From Liopterus haemorrhoidalis (lineage: Eukaryota > Arthropoda > Insecta > Coleoptera > Dytiscidae), in NCBI GenBank assembly GCA_963971575.1, contig OZ020616.1, positions 55,163,201-55,227,200 of the forward strand: a stretch of 64,000 bases of DNA, given 5' to 3'. A program made the position numbers and the translations under genes. Below, piece by piece: positions 32,001 to 44,000 of the stretch (the stretch's first letter is position 1; each line of letters opens with the position of its first letter). The notes beneath the pieces were generated by a model, which saw only the letters and a list, made by a program, of their open reading frames with translations, was not told the DNA's origin and made no database searches.

Positions 32001-35000
32001 TTAAGTGACGTAAAAAAAATAATATGTACAAAAAAAAAATCTTTTGTGTTTTTACAAATTTTTTTCGAGACCCGCACTTTGGGAAACGCTGGCCTATCCC
32101 TTTTTTAATTATAATATTGATAAATTATGAAATAAAAGCATTTTATATAAAATAAAATAATAAAACAAAACTTTACCACAAAATATATTCAGCAATCTTA
32201 CGGCAGCCTGGTAAATTAAACTAGCTTCCCGGCCTATAATATAGTTGACAAATAGACAATAGTTACTGGGTAACCATCCATAGAATCGCTTTATTAACAA
32301 TAACAGAATAGAATTATATTCATTATAATCCCACCACAGGGTCACAAATGTTATAAACATTTGTATTATTTCTTTATTTATTAATTATTATTATTATTTT
32401 TTGTAGGACATGTATTAGAAATCCTGAACTTTGGGCCCGTTGCCTCTTAGGAGCAACATACTCCTTATATTTTATGTCATTACCAAGTATGTTATCCCTT
32501 TGCCCCGGGAGAGAGCGAGCCATCTTGCGTTCTTCCTATGAACTACTAGGAAAAGCAACTAGATTACGTTTAACTTGCGATGAAGTTTGTTATCGTCTTA
32601 TGATGCAATTATGCGGGGAGCATTCAATGCCCTTATTGGCTGTTAAACTGTTACTTCTGATGAAGCGATCTGGGATACAACCAAATGCTCTTACATATGG
32701 GTAAGTTATCAGCAAAAAATGTAAAGATTTGTATTAAAAGATGATTTGCAGGTTGTACAACCGATGTGTTTTGGAAGCTGAATGGCCAGCACATTCAAGT
32801 TCGAGTCAATTGTTATGGAACAAGTTAAGACATGTTGTTTTAGGGGCTGCTCACTTTAGAAGAGCGGGTATTAAACAAGCTTCTCGGAGAATGTATGCTA
32901 CTTCTGAAGGTAATATTCGTAATATTATTTTCAAACAGAGCTACGCTTACGCTAAATTTTTATTACATTTTATTTAGGTTCTAACTTATTGGATCAGACA
33001 GATCGAATGTCTCGTTCGTCTTTGGATTCTCATGATACGGCGGCAACGTCCGAGTCGGGTATGTTCGAGCGTTTCCGGTCTAAGGTGACTAGTATCGTGA
33101 AAACAGGAAATACAGATGCAGTTGATGCAGAATCAGCTGTCTCTAGCGCAGGTCTGCTCATGTCAGGTATTCTCATCCAGGCATAACATATTACATATAT
33201 TCTAACAAATAAATATGGCTTCAAGATCAATTATAAACTATCAATGATTGATTTGTACATGACCTTTTAGCGATATATTTTATTTGTTAGACTATACCTT
33301 GATTATTAATTGTTTTAAATGATTAGGGATGGATAATAACGAGGATTCCGCCAGGATTGCAGCTGCGGAACGAACTTTACAAATGAGTTTGACGCCTCCT
33401 GAAAGTCCTTCGGATAATCTGCGGATTTTAGCAAGGTCCGAAAGCTTTGCAAATGATGCATGTATTCTTGATAAACTTCAATCCATCAAAAAAAGTTGTT
33501 CTCGTAATCTCTCTTTCCAAGAAGAACCAGAGGATGAAAACAGGTCTTCTCCTTCAAAGTAATTTTGTTATACAATGTGTTTGGTGTATGATAACAAATA
33601 AGGAATATTTTAAACTTAAAAAAATAAATAAAATAAAATCTTAATTTTGGCGCGGGGGAAAGTTCTTCCGTGTACATCGGCGACCGATGGCTCGCTAGCC
33701 GCCAGTAATTTTGGCCCGTTTGGCCCTCGAACAGAACTGTACGCAAAACGTTACTAAATCGAAAGGGACACAAAACCGTATAAACTATATCGGTCTTATA
33801 GACGATAGCCTTGATGAAAGAACTTAACGTAATTATCATAGCAACCGTTGATACGCAAGGGAAGTAAAGCGGCAAATAGAGTGGTGAAGGGAGGAACAAA
33901 CAGTGGCACGTGGACTAGTCAAATATATGGATATTTATCGTTTTTAGGGTTTTGTAGGTATGACCAAAAAACCCTTATACCGTCATTTTGTCGTCTGTCT
34001 GTTCGGTAAAAATTGAACGGCTAGACCTAGAGAGTTGAAATTTGGCATGCTTATACAACTATTTGACCGCACATAGGAAAAATACTAAAACATCTAAAAA
34101 ACATATCCCCCTAAAAATATAAACAAATATGTGCTCATCGAAAAAAAATCTGAGTAGGGTATCAAATGAAAGCACTTAGTACGTGGATTAACAATCAAAA
34201 TTTTATTTTTGAAAAATACATTATTTTGACACGATTTTTGCCAAAATTGTGCAGGAAAAAATTTGTCCCACACCCTGTAGCCCAGATGGTTTAAACTAAA
34301 AATCTGAAAAAATTCTAAGTAATGTAAATTGGTGTAAACCGAAATAGTACAACAGGAATTTTTGATCAGATTATGTTTTCGGAAAAAAACGCATTTTTTT
34401 TGTTTTTTTGCTGACGATGTAAAATATTTAAAACGTTATGTAACACAGTAAACCAGTACGCTTTCATAGTGTAATGGTTAGCCCTCTCGCTTTCTAAGTT
34501 GCAAACCAAAGTTCTCTTCCGGTCTGGAGACAATTTTATTTTTTGTTTTTTTTTTCATTTTTATTTTGTTTAAATTATTTTTTTCAAAATTCTAGTTATA
34601 TTTTGGCAAATGTTGCATTTAATTTTTAAAAGCGTAAATTTAATAACCAGTGGCAATTGTTCAAATTGTAATTTAATTCTATGTTTCAATGTATACGAAA
34701 TCAGAGAGGCGGAGCTTATGACTTATAACAACCAATGGAAGCCATAGGCGCAATTATCAAAATCTTAATGAATCTTGCTATATAAAAAAAAAAAAATACT
34801 GCACATATTTAGAAACCTAAATAATGGTATTAGGCACTCGAATTAAAATTGACAAAAAAATATTTTAACAAAATTTGATTTGGCATCCCAGATAATCATC
34901 ATTTACTTACTAAATACCTGCGAAATCCTGAAATGTGTGACAATTCAATTTTCTTATTTATCTCTTAACCAAATTTATTTATCGAAACTGGTCTTTTCAA

Positions 35001-38000
35001 ACATTTTGTAATTTTTTAATGACCTAATTTTCGAAAATATCAACTTTTATATTATTAACAAGGTCGAGAAAAAAAGAACAATAGCATTTTTTTCAACAAA
35101 GTGGTCAATGGTATATATATTCCTTATTTATATAGTCATATCCGATCCCATTGTATTTTGTTTTATTAAAAATCTAGTGGTCATGTTAATTTTTTATTAG
35201 CATTTCATTTTATTTTGTTGTTGCACAGGGTATCCCCTAGGACACCAGTTACAGAGAATGACCCTCTCGGTGCTTTAGAGCAACCTGTGACCCCTCCTCC
35301 GATCCCACCCTCAGCAGATATTCCAATCCAAACACCGGCTGTCCCCACCGATACACCGGTTCTATTCAGGTCATCTGTACAACGTTCAGCTACATTCGAA
35401 GGTAGCCCACCGACACAAACTAAAGGTATCCACCGATCTGAAACTGTTCCTGCATCTTCGGTTACCTCTAGCTTGGCTAGTCTCGGTTCTAGTCTTAAAA
35501 TTAATTTCAGGTTTGTAAAATTATATCATATTATATTGCTTTTATTAAAATTAACGCGCGGACAATTGTATAATATTGCTTATGTTTGATATTTCAAAAA
35601 TTTTTAAAATAACTGATTTTTTTCTACTAATTTCTTCCAATCTAAGGTAATTACAAGCTTAATTTTGTTCATTTTTGCGCGTCACTATCACTATTATACA
35701 AGATTTGTTGAAAAAGTACAAAAATGAATACACAATCAGTCGCTCATTTAAAAAAATGATCACAAAATATGACAATTTCTAAAATTGCATATAAAATTTA
35801 TAACCTGCTTCTCATGAATTTTAGGATTATTTTTATTACTCTGTGCTATTAAACTTATTTGCCACCATTATCTACAGCAGGAGTTTCAAACTAAAAATTG
35901 TAAAAGCCACATAAGACTTTTGTTAAAAGTAAGCATCCACATTTTCGATAGTTTCAATTTCGTAAAATTTTAGAAGAGGAAGGATAGAAATAGAAATTAA
36001 AAATATGTTTTGTAATGCTTACTGAAAAAAAAGCTATTGAAAAATTATAATGAATATTGACTGACTCATATTCGAACTGATTAAACAATAGTGATGTGCC
36101 GAATCACATAAAAGTCTGATCCACGGATACGGATAATTTGCAACTTCATCCGCGGGTAAGGATACGGATCTTGCATTCAAGGGAAAAACGTACGACCTAG
36201 AAGCGATAAATTGATGTGTCGCGCGGTTCCTACAATCAAAAACATGTCAACTAACAAACAATTTAGTTGAGTTCAAAATCACTCATTCATTGTCTTTGGT
36301 TAAATTAATTTTACTCTAATAATTAATGTATATTAGACCAGTGGTGTTTCACGGGCCGGATTGAGTTGGACCGAGGGCTCCAGAAATATTAAAAATCACT
36401 TGAAAACTGGAGGTGGAAATTCCGAAAATTACTTGAGAACAGTGGAAGAAATACTGGAAATCAACTGAGGGCGGGGGAAAAAGTGAAATTCCAAAAATCA
36501 CTTGTAGACGTGGGGATAGTATTTCCAAAAATCACTTTAGGACGAAGGGACTTAAATTTCGTACGGGCCGTTTGAAACTTATCGTCCAGCCGGAACTGGT
36601 GCGCGGGCCCTAGGCCGAGAACATACAGAAATCCGGCACCAGCTTTACTGGCAACAAGCGCTGATCTGCCGCAGTATCTGTCCTTGTTTTTAAATATAAC
36701 CGCACACGCTGTGTACTGGTCTGCGCCAGTCGGTGTCGGCTACCCGCTTACCGAAACGTTTAAGCAGCTTGTTGTCAGCGCCGAAACAGAAAAATATTTA
36801 AAAAATCTTGCATCATCTTCTTTTAATTGAGGAAAAAGGGTATTCCCCATATTTACGTCTCTCTTGGTTTATTGCATGTATAACTTTTCTTTTTGGTTCC
36901 AATTTTAAATATAGTGATTCTGTTAGAAACAACTCATCCAAAGAAGAATCAGAACTCGCCATTCTCACTTATTTCAACATATAATTGAGCCAATATACGA
37001 AATAGAAGCTATACACTTTCAAAACTAGCGTTCACTCTATGATAGGCCGTTTTAATTAAAAAATGTACGATAAACAGAAAACAATAAATAAAAACTTCAA
37101 TATATAGGTTATGTCATCTGTCAGTGTCACATGCAATATCAGCGTTTAGCGTGTGCTCAACCAGTAACCCAGTACGCTTGTTTTCTGTACCAATTGTCAG
37201 CGCTGATCACAAATTATAAAACAAGGAAGATAGCGGACTCCCACGTTACGGCTTTGGACAGCGATAGTTGCGACATTCGTGGTTGTAATATGAACTAGGA
37301 TTAGGTAGTATGCAACCCGTAGTGCACACAAATATATTTTAAATTGCTATGAATCGCGCGATCATTAATTTTCTACCAAAATTGAAAAATAAAATGTAAT
37401 TTTGGTAGAAAATTAAAGATTGCCTTGAACCGAAAATTATGATTAATTTATTTACAACTCTCCTAATTAACTTCCTAAAATTAAAATTAATTACAATTGT
37501 TAAAAGTTAATACTTCAGTAAGCATTAAGTTTTATTATTTTATTTGCAAGCAAGCATATGAAATAAATAAACAAGTATTTATTTTTTACTTTTATATTTA
37601 CTTTTATTGTACATATTAAATTTAGTCTGTGCCATTTACACTATTATTTTTTTTTTTTGCATTTACCATTTAAAATATTATTAATTACACTACACAATTT
37701 AAAAATAAAAAATGTGGTGCTAATATTTAAAATTTCTTATAAAATTCATCACTGTCACAATCACAATTTACTGTCACCTATCGTTACAACGTCAAAAACA
37801 ATTGCCGCAAATTGCCGATAATGAAGTGTTCTCAAAATGTTGGTAAAAAAAAACGCTTTTAGCGCTGTCGGTGGATGGAATATAACTTAAAACCGTTTCA
37901 AGGCCGTGTATATGAGTTTCATACCCCTGGCGCTGATTTACCAGCTTTCTGTATGTTCGCGGCCTTAGGCCGAGAACATACAGAAAGCCGGTAAAACAGC

Positions 38001-41000
38001 GCTGACAGTCGGTACCGAAAACAAGCGTCCTGGGTTACTGGTTGCGCACACACTAAACGCTGATATTGCAAGTGAGACTGACAGATGACGTAACCTATAA
38101 ATTGAAGTTTTTATTAATTTTTTTCTATTTATCGTACATTTTTTAATTATATTGGCCTAGCATAGAGTGAATGCTAGTTTTGAAAGTGTATAGCTACTCT
38201 TTCGTATATTGGCTCAATTATATGTTGAAATAAGTGAAAATTGCGAGTTCTGATTCATCTTTGGATGAGTTGTTTCTAACAGAATCACTATATTTAAAAA
38301 TGGAACCAAAAAGAAAAGGTATACATGCAATAAACCAAGAGAGATGTAAATATGGGGAATACCACCACCTTTTTCCTTAGTTAAAAGATGATGCAAGATT
38401 TTTTAAATATTTTTTTGTTTCGGCGCTGACAACAAGCTTCTTAAACTGCTTAAACGTTTCGGTAAGCAGGTAGCCGACACCAACCGGCGCCGACCAGTAC
38501 ACAGCGTGTGCGGTTATATTTAAAAACATGGACAAATACTGCGGCAGATCAGCGCTTATTGCCAGTAAAGCCGGTACCGGCTTTCTGTATGTTCTCGGCC
38601 TTAGGTAGGATATCACTGCATTAGACCAGTGTTCCTCAACCTTTTTTCACCCGCGGACCGGTGAAAATAGGAGAAATATTTCGCGGACCGTCTGAAAGCT
38701 TAGAGCTATCCACCGAACAAGCATCCAGCGCATTATGTTAAACCGTACGCAGCCGACGGTATTCATTGGAGACCAGCGCCTTAGAGAAGCCTCAAATCTG
38801 GATATAGGATCTAAAGTTTGAAAAATAGCCGCTAGAGGCTTTGTATTGGGGCTAGTAAATATTAAATAAAACATGGTTCGGACAAAAGTTAGCTTCTGCG
38901 TCGACTAAAAATATGCTATATACTCGTGAACAGAAGTCTACATGATTCGGTCGAAATTTTTCGCACACCGGCAGGAATTTTCTGCGGACCAGGGGTTGAA
39001 GAACACTGCACTAGATCAGGGCTTCTTAAACTGTGGGTCCCGACCCCCCCGGGGGGTCGCAAAGATCTGCTTCTTTTGGGTAATAATAAATAAATTTTTA
39101 GAATCTACAAGGTAGATTCTACAATGTCGCGATATTACACGTACATCTACGGTCAATATTAATTTCATTACATGGTGGGTCGTTTAAAATTTCCTAGGCT
39201 TGAAGGGGGTCGCTATATGAAAAAGTTTAAGAAGCCCTGCACTAGACCATTCTAAAATCACCGGCAAGTAATGTGATACTCGACTAAACATCAATTTAAA
39301 CAAACGTCAGAGCAAAATTTACTCCACTTTGAGTATTTTTGAACGCAAGCTTTTTGAAAAACTAATTAGAATTTATCTTTATGATATCCGTTTAAGGTCA
39401 ATAATTACTATACTATAATACGGATTCATTTGAAACAAGCCTGACTCAGTACAAAGCAGAGATAATTTATTTTATACATAATATTTATTTCGACATTTTA
39501 GAATGACTTTTACTACTTTTTTTGTATTTTGCCGAATTATTAAGCATATTTTAATAAATAATGTAACTGGATGGCCTTCAATAATTATATAAAAACAAAT
39601 TCTTGCTGTACTCTGACTTGTACATATAAGGTCTGTTCGTAGAGCCATTTCTAACGATTTTACTTAAGTACTTTTTGAACATATCTTGTTAAACTTTTCA
39701 GATAATAGTTATCTGTTTAGTTGAAAAATGGATGTCACTCACAAGCTTCTTCAAAATTTCGTTATTAACTGATCAATGTTATAGTAATCTTAAGTTTAAT
39801 TATTACTCTATGACATAATACAAACTTATTCGACACTTTAGACTTTAAACTTTTTATTTATTTGCACCTAAATATATTTTTATTGTGTTATAAGGTCTTT
39901 AATAATATAAAAAATATATATATTCGGACTGAAACTGTCTATTGTTGGTTTCTCCAACTTCTTAGTAGCTATCTGTCGTTTTCAAACTTCGAAACAAGAT
40001 GTATGAGTCATCTATGAAATTGCTATTTAACAAAACTATACTACAATCTAAAAATGTTTGGATGAATCGTCTATATTAAAAATTAATTTTATTTTTCAAA
40101 CAGTCCGAAGTTGGCCTGTATTAATAGGGCCGAATAAAACGTCAAGCCCACCACGTCGTATTTTTTAAGTACCGAATTAATAAGAGAAATTTTATTCTCT
40201 GTTGTATTTGCCATTTATGCGTTTTGAAATATTTAAAAGAAATTTTTCTGTATATAAAATTCTTATAGCATTTTGTAAATATTGTTTGGCTTAAAAAATG
40301 CATGACTAGTAGATAGTTTGCTAGATGTGTTGTTTTAGTCGCTACTCACCAGCAAGATTGTCACTTCGTAAAGCTGATCTCAAATATCCGCAACAGTTCA
40401 TCGAGAATGCCATCACGAATTTAAGGTAAATAATTTTTAACATATCTAACATTTGTGATGTTAGCCTGTGTGTTCAAAATGTAATACTGTTATTTCAAAC
40501 AAGACATTTGGGATTATATATTAAATTATACTGAAACATTATTTATTAAATAACTGATGAGAGCCATCATTGCTGTATTTAAAAAAAAAATAATGATTTT
40601 CTTATATTTTGTTTTATAACTGACTTTCATTAAAATTTATACTCGTCAAATTAATTGATATTTAAAATATAATCCATTCTCTTGTCTTTGTGTAAATAAA
40701 AATAATTAGTTGCGTTTGTGGATGCTGTCTATGACAAGTTGGGGCGTTATGCGCATGTGCATTCGTTCTTCCAAACAAAAACAGACACTTATAGCCGGGT
40801 GCTAAAGAACGACTTAAATGTTTTAACTTTTTTTTTAAAATACATTTATTTGGCCTTGGTTATGTTTTCATTTGAGTTATCCCTAACTATGTATGTTCCC
40901 TCAAAACTAAAGAAGGCTTTTTTTTTCACCTTTTATTCAATAAAATATACATTCTAAAAAAAACTTTTATTATCAAATGAACTGTCCATTATTTTCTATC

Positions 41001-44000
41001 ACTTTCGACAAACGCTCAGACCATTTCATAATGCCATCTCTCCAGAAGGTTCCGTCTTTGCTCTCGAAAAATCTGTAGCGTTGAATTTTGATATCGAAAG
41101 ATGCGAAATTTTTACCGTTAAGGGAATTTTGTAGAGAGCGGAACAAATCGTAGTCGGAGCATATGGTCCAGACATCGCACCATACGACTACTATTTGTTC
41201 TGCTTCCTACAAAAGTTCCTGAACGAAAAAAATTTCGCATCTGTGGACGATATCAAAATTCACCCGGACAGATTTTTCGAGAGCAAAGATGGAACCTTCT
41301 GGAAAGATGGCATTATGAAATTTCCTGAGCGTTTGTCCAAAGTGATAGTAAATAATGGACAGTACATTTGATAATAAAAGTTTTTTTAGAATGTATATTT
41401 TATTGTACAGGTTACCCCGTTCAACGCGGGGGATACGTTCTGGACATGATCGCGTTAAACGAAATTTCGCAATCAACGAGGGATTTTTGAAAAAACATTG
41501 TAAACCTCGAAAAACACTTTATTTATTAAATAAACATTAAGAATAACAAAAAGGCGTACATTAAATAATTAATAATTTATTTAATTTGTTTCACGTTGCA
41601 AAAAGGAATCTAGATTCCTTTGTTTGGCCTCTCTACGTTTATTGCGCAAAATATTCCGATAACTGTCAAGTAATGCATTACAGCCACGTTTAACAGCACT
41701 CACCCGCTCGTAATCTTCATCGTTCTCTTCTAACAACTCCATGCATTGATTGTGAAGAGAAAGGGCCTTTTCGATGGTTTTAACAGTTAAATTTCGCACG
41801 GGAACAGGTTCGTCATTTTCTAGGGACGTATGGCAGTCCATTTCCTACAGCTCTTCATTAGTCAAAGGTTCACCGTGTGATTTTAACAAAATCTGAATAT
41901 CATCTTCATCAACACCTTCGATGCCTTCGGAAATGGCTATATGACTAATACCTTCGATGATATTTTCAACATAATTTTCATGATTGCAGTGAACTTTTCA
42001 CTGAACAATTTTTTCCAAACACTCTTCATACACGACTGGGTGACTACATTCCACGCTTTGTAGATGTGTCTGATAACTTAAAAATCTTAAATTGTCGGTC
42101 GCATTATAACTAATCCGCACTAGCCGGGGTCGCAATTAACCTGTATAAAAGGTAAAAAAAAAAAAAACGGACTTATGTAACAACCCAATAATAAGGCCTG
42201 TCCCTGGTAATGCTCCAACCTGTCGGGGATTTCGTCTGTGAACGCAGCTATCAGCATGTATTTAAAATAGATTCATCCATATCCAGAGACGTCCCTAGTA
42301 TATATAGCGCCTACATGTAAAAACCAATACGGCGCCCTTTTTCCTTATCCCACTGCCTAAACATAAGAAAATCATCGCATGGGAACAAGCTCCACATGCG
42401 GTGTTTACCTTACCGCATCGACTCACTCCTGTTCATTTGTACATAAATAAATCATTAATTAATTTCCTAATTTACTTTATGTAATTTTTTCCAGTCCAAG
42501 TAATCTAACGAGTAAAAAATCTAATGAAATCATTCAAGGAGGTATTAGCAGTATTAAGAACGCAGTGACGAGTGCTGCGAAAAAATTGGATGAAATAAAA
42601 GAAGCTATGTCTACAACTTCTACACCTGTTAAAATGACAGGTGTTGAAAGGGTTGGTGGTGGTGATATAATGGAAGGAAGTGCTGTTGGTGAAGGTGATT
42701 CAACAGATGGCAGTGAAGGTGGTGAAGCTGGAAGAAGAGTATCGTCCACTGAACTTGGTAGCTATAAAGGCAGTATAGCTAATTTGAGAGATTTAGAAGA
42801 AACGTTACCTGATAATCTATACCCGTCATCAAGTGATGCTAACTTAGGTAAGAGAATTTTTATAGTTACAAGTCGCACGCTATATGTTTGGTATACTAGC
42901 GTCGGCGAATCAACGCACTTACGTCACACGATGTGACAAACGACTGTATTGTCTGGAACAATGCAATCGTTTGTTACGTCGTGTGACGTAAATGCGTTGA
43001 TTCGCCGACGCTAGTATAGCTCTGTTTTAAACACTTTTTTCCAATAAGAATCCTAATTCTATACGCAGGTACTGTATAGCTCAGTGGTTCCCAAACTTCT
43101 AAAAAAAATCTCCGTAATGAACATTGATGGGAACCGAAATAGTTCAACAGGAATTTTTGATCAAATAAATTTTGCGAAAAATTTCGATTATTTTGTGTCG
43201 TTAATATATTTTTTTTTTTTTAATTTATTGTGTGGTATATCCGGTTCACTTTTGTAAGAACAAACTAAGAGGGAATTTTGTTTTCAATAGTTTGCACCTT
43301 TGAAGCTGTATGTCATGTTGGTATTAAAAAATGTCACTTTTTTAAAATGTTGATCCATTTGACATATGTCATATTGAAAAATGATATCTTAATTATAATG
43401 ATCATAACCTTATCAACCTAAAGTCGGTTTTACAGCGTAAGGAATATTTTTAATTAACATTTAAAGTCAGTAACACACCATAAAAGTAACCAAAATAACC
43501 AGATCTAGTGTGTTCTTACAAAAGTGAACAGCTTATATCAAAAGATAGTTTTTTGAAATTCGTTTCTTTTAACACGAATTTAGCCTAAAATGTGCAAAAG
43601 TTGTTATCCCGCACCCTTTTACCAAAAAGGTTTAAACCAAAAATGTGAAAAAATTATAGGTAATGTATATTGATCTGAGCCGGAAACGTACGAAAGGAAT
43701 TTTTGATCAGATTGTGTTTTTGAAAAATATGGCAGTTTTTATGTTTTTGAACCAGTATTATGTTGGCTTCTTACACTTATTAAATACCTACATAACCCTG
43801 AAATGTGTGAAAATTCACACTTCACGTCAATTCTTAGGGTTTTGTAGGTATGACCAAAAAATCCTTATACCGTCATTTTGTCTCGTCTGTTCGGTGAAAA
43901 TTGTAGCCAAACGTTGAAATTTGGCATGCTTATACAACTCTTTGACCCGCACATAGGAAAAATACTGAAATATCTAAGAAACATATCACCCTAAAAATAT

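Larger units (their letters stand above)
36339..38618. mobile_element. hAT-like element hosting two Harbinger-like MITEs
   Basis: Left terminus CAGTGGTGTTTCACGGGCCG, right terminus 'ggtaggatatcactg'. Flanked by TATTAGAC (36331-36338) and CATTAGAC (38619-38626), 7 of 8 identical. Its own sequence is the approximately 275 bp at the left and 15 bp at the right. The rest is elements A (36613-37964) and B (37968-38600). Confidence 0.65.

Noticed and set aside
30481..32347. Large TIR element from 'ggtgaccctgt' to 'acagggtcac' in Crag intron 5
   Set aside because: Only about 11 bp pair and inner similarity is weak, so the match may be chance.
42892..43018. Canonical microRNA precursor
   Set aside because: The arms pair almost perfectly over about 52 bp, two copies exist with defined ends, and termini look like TIRs, so a foldback MITE is simpler.
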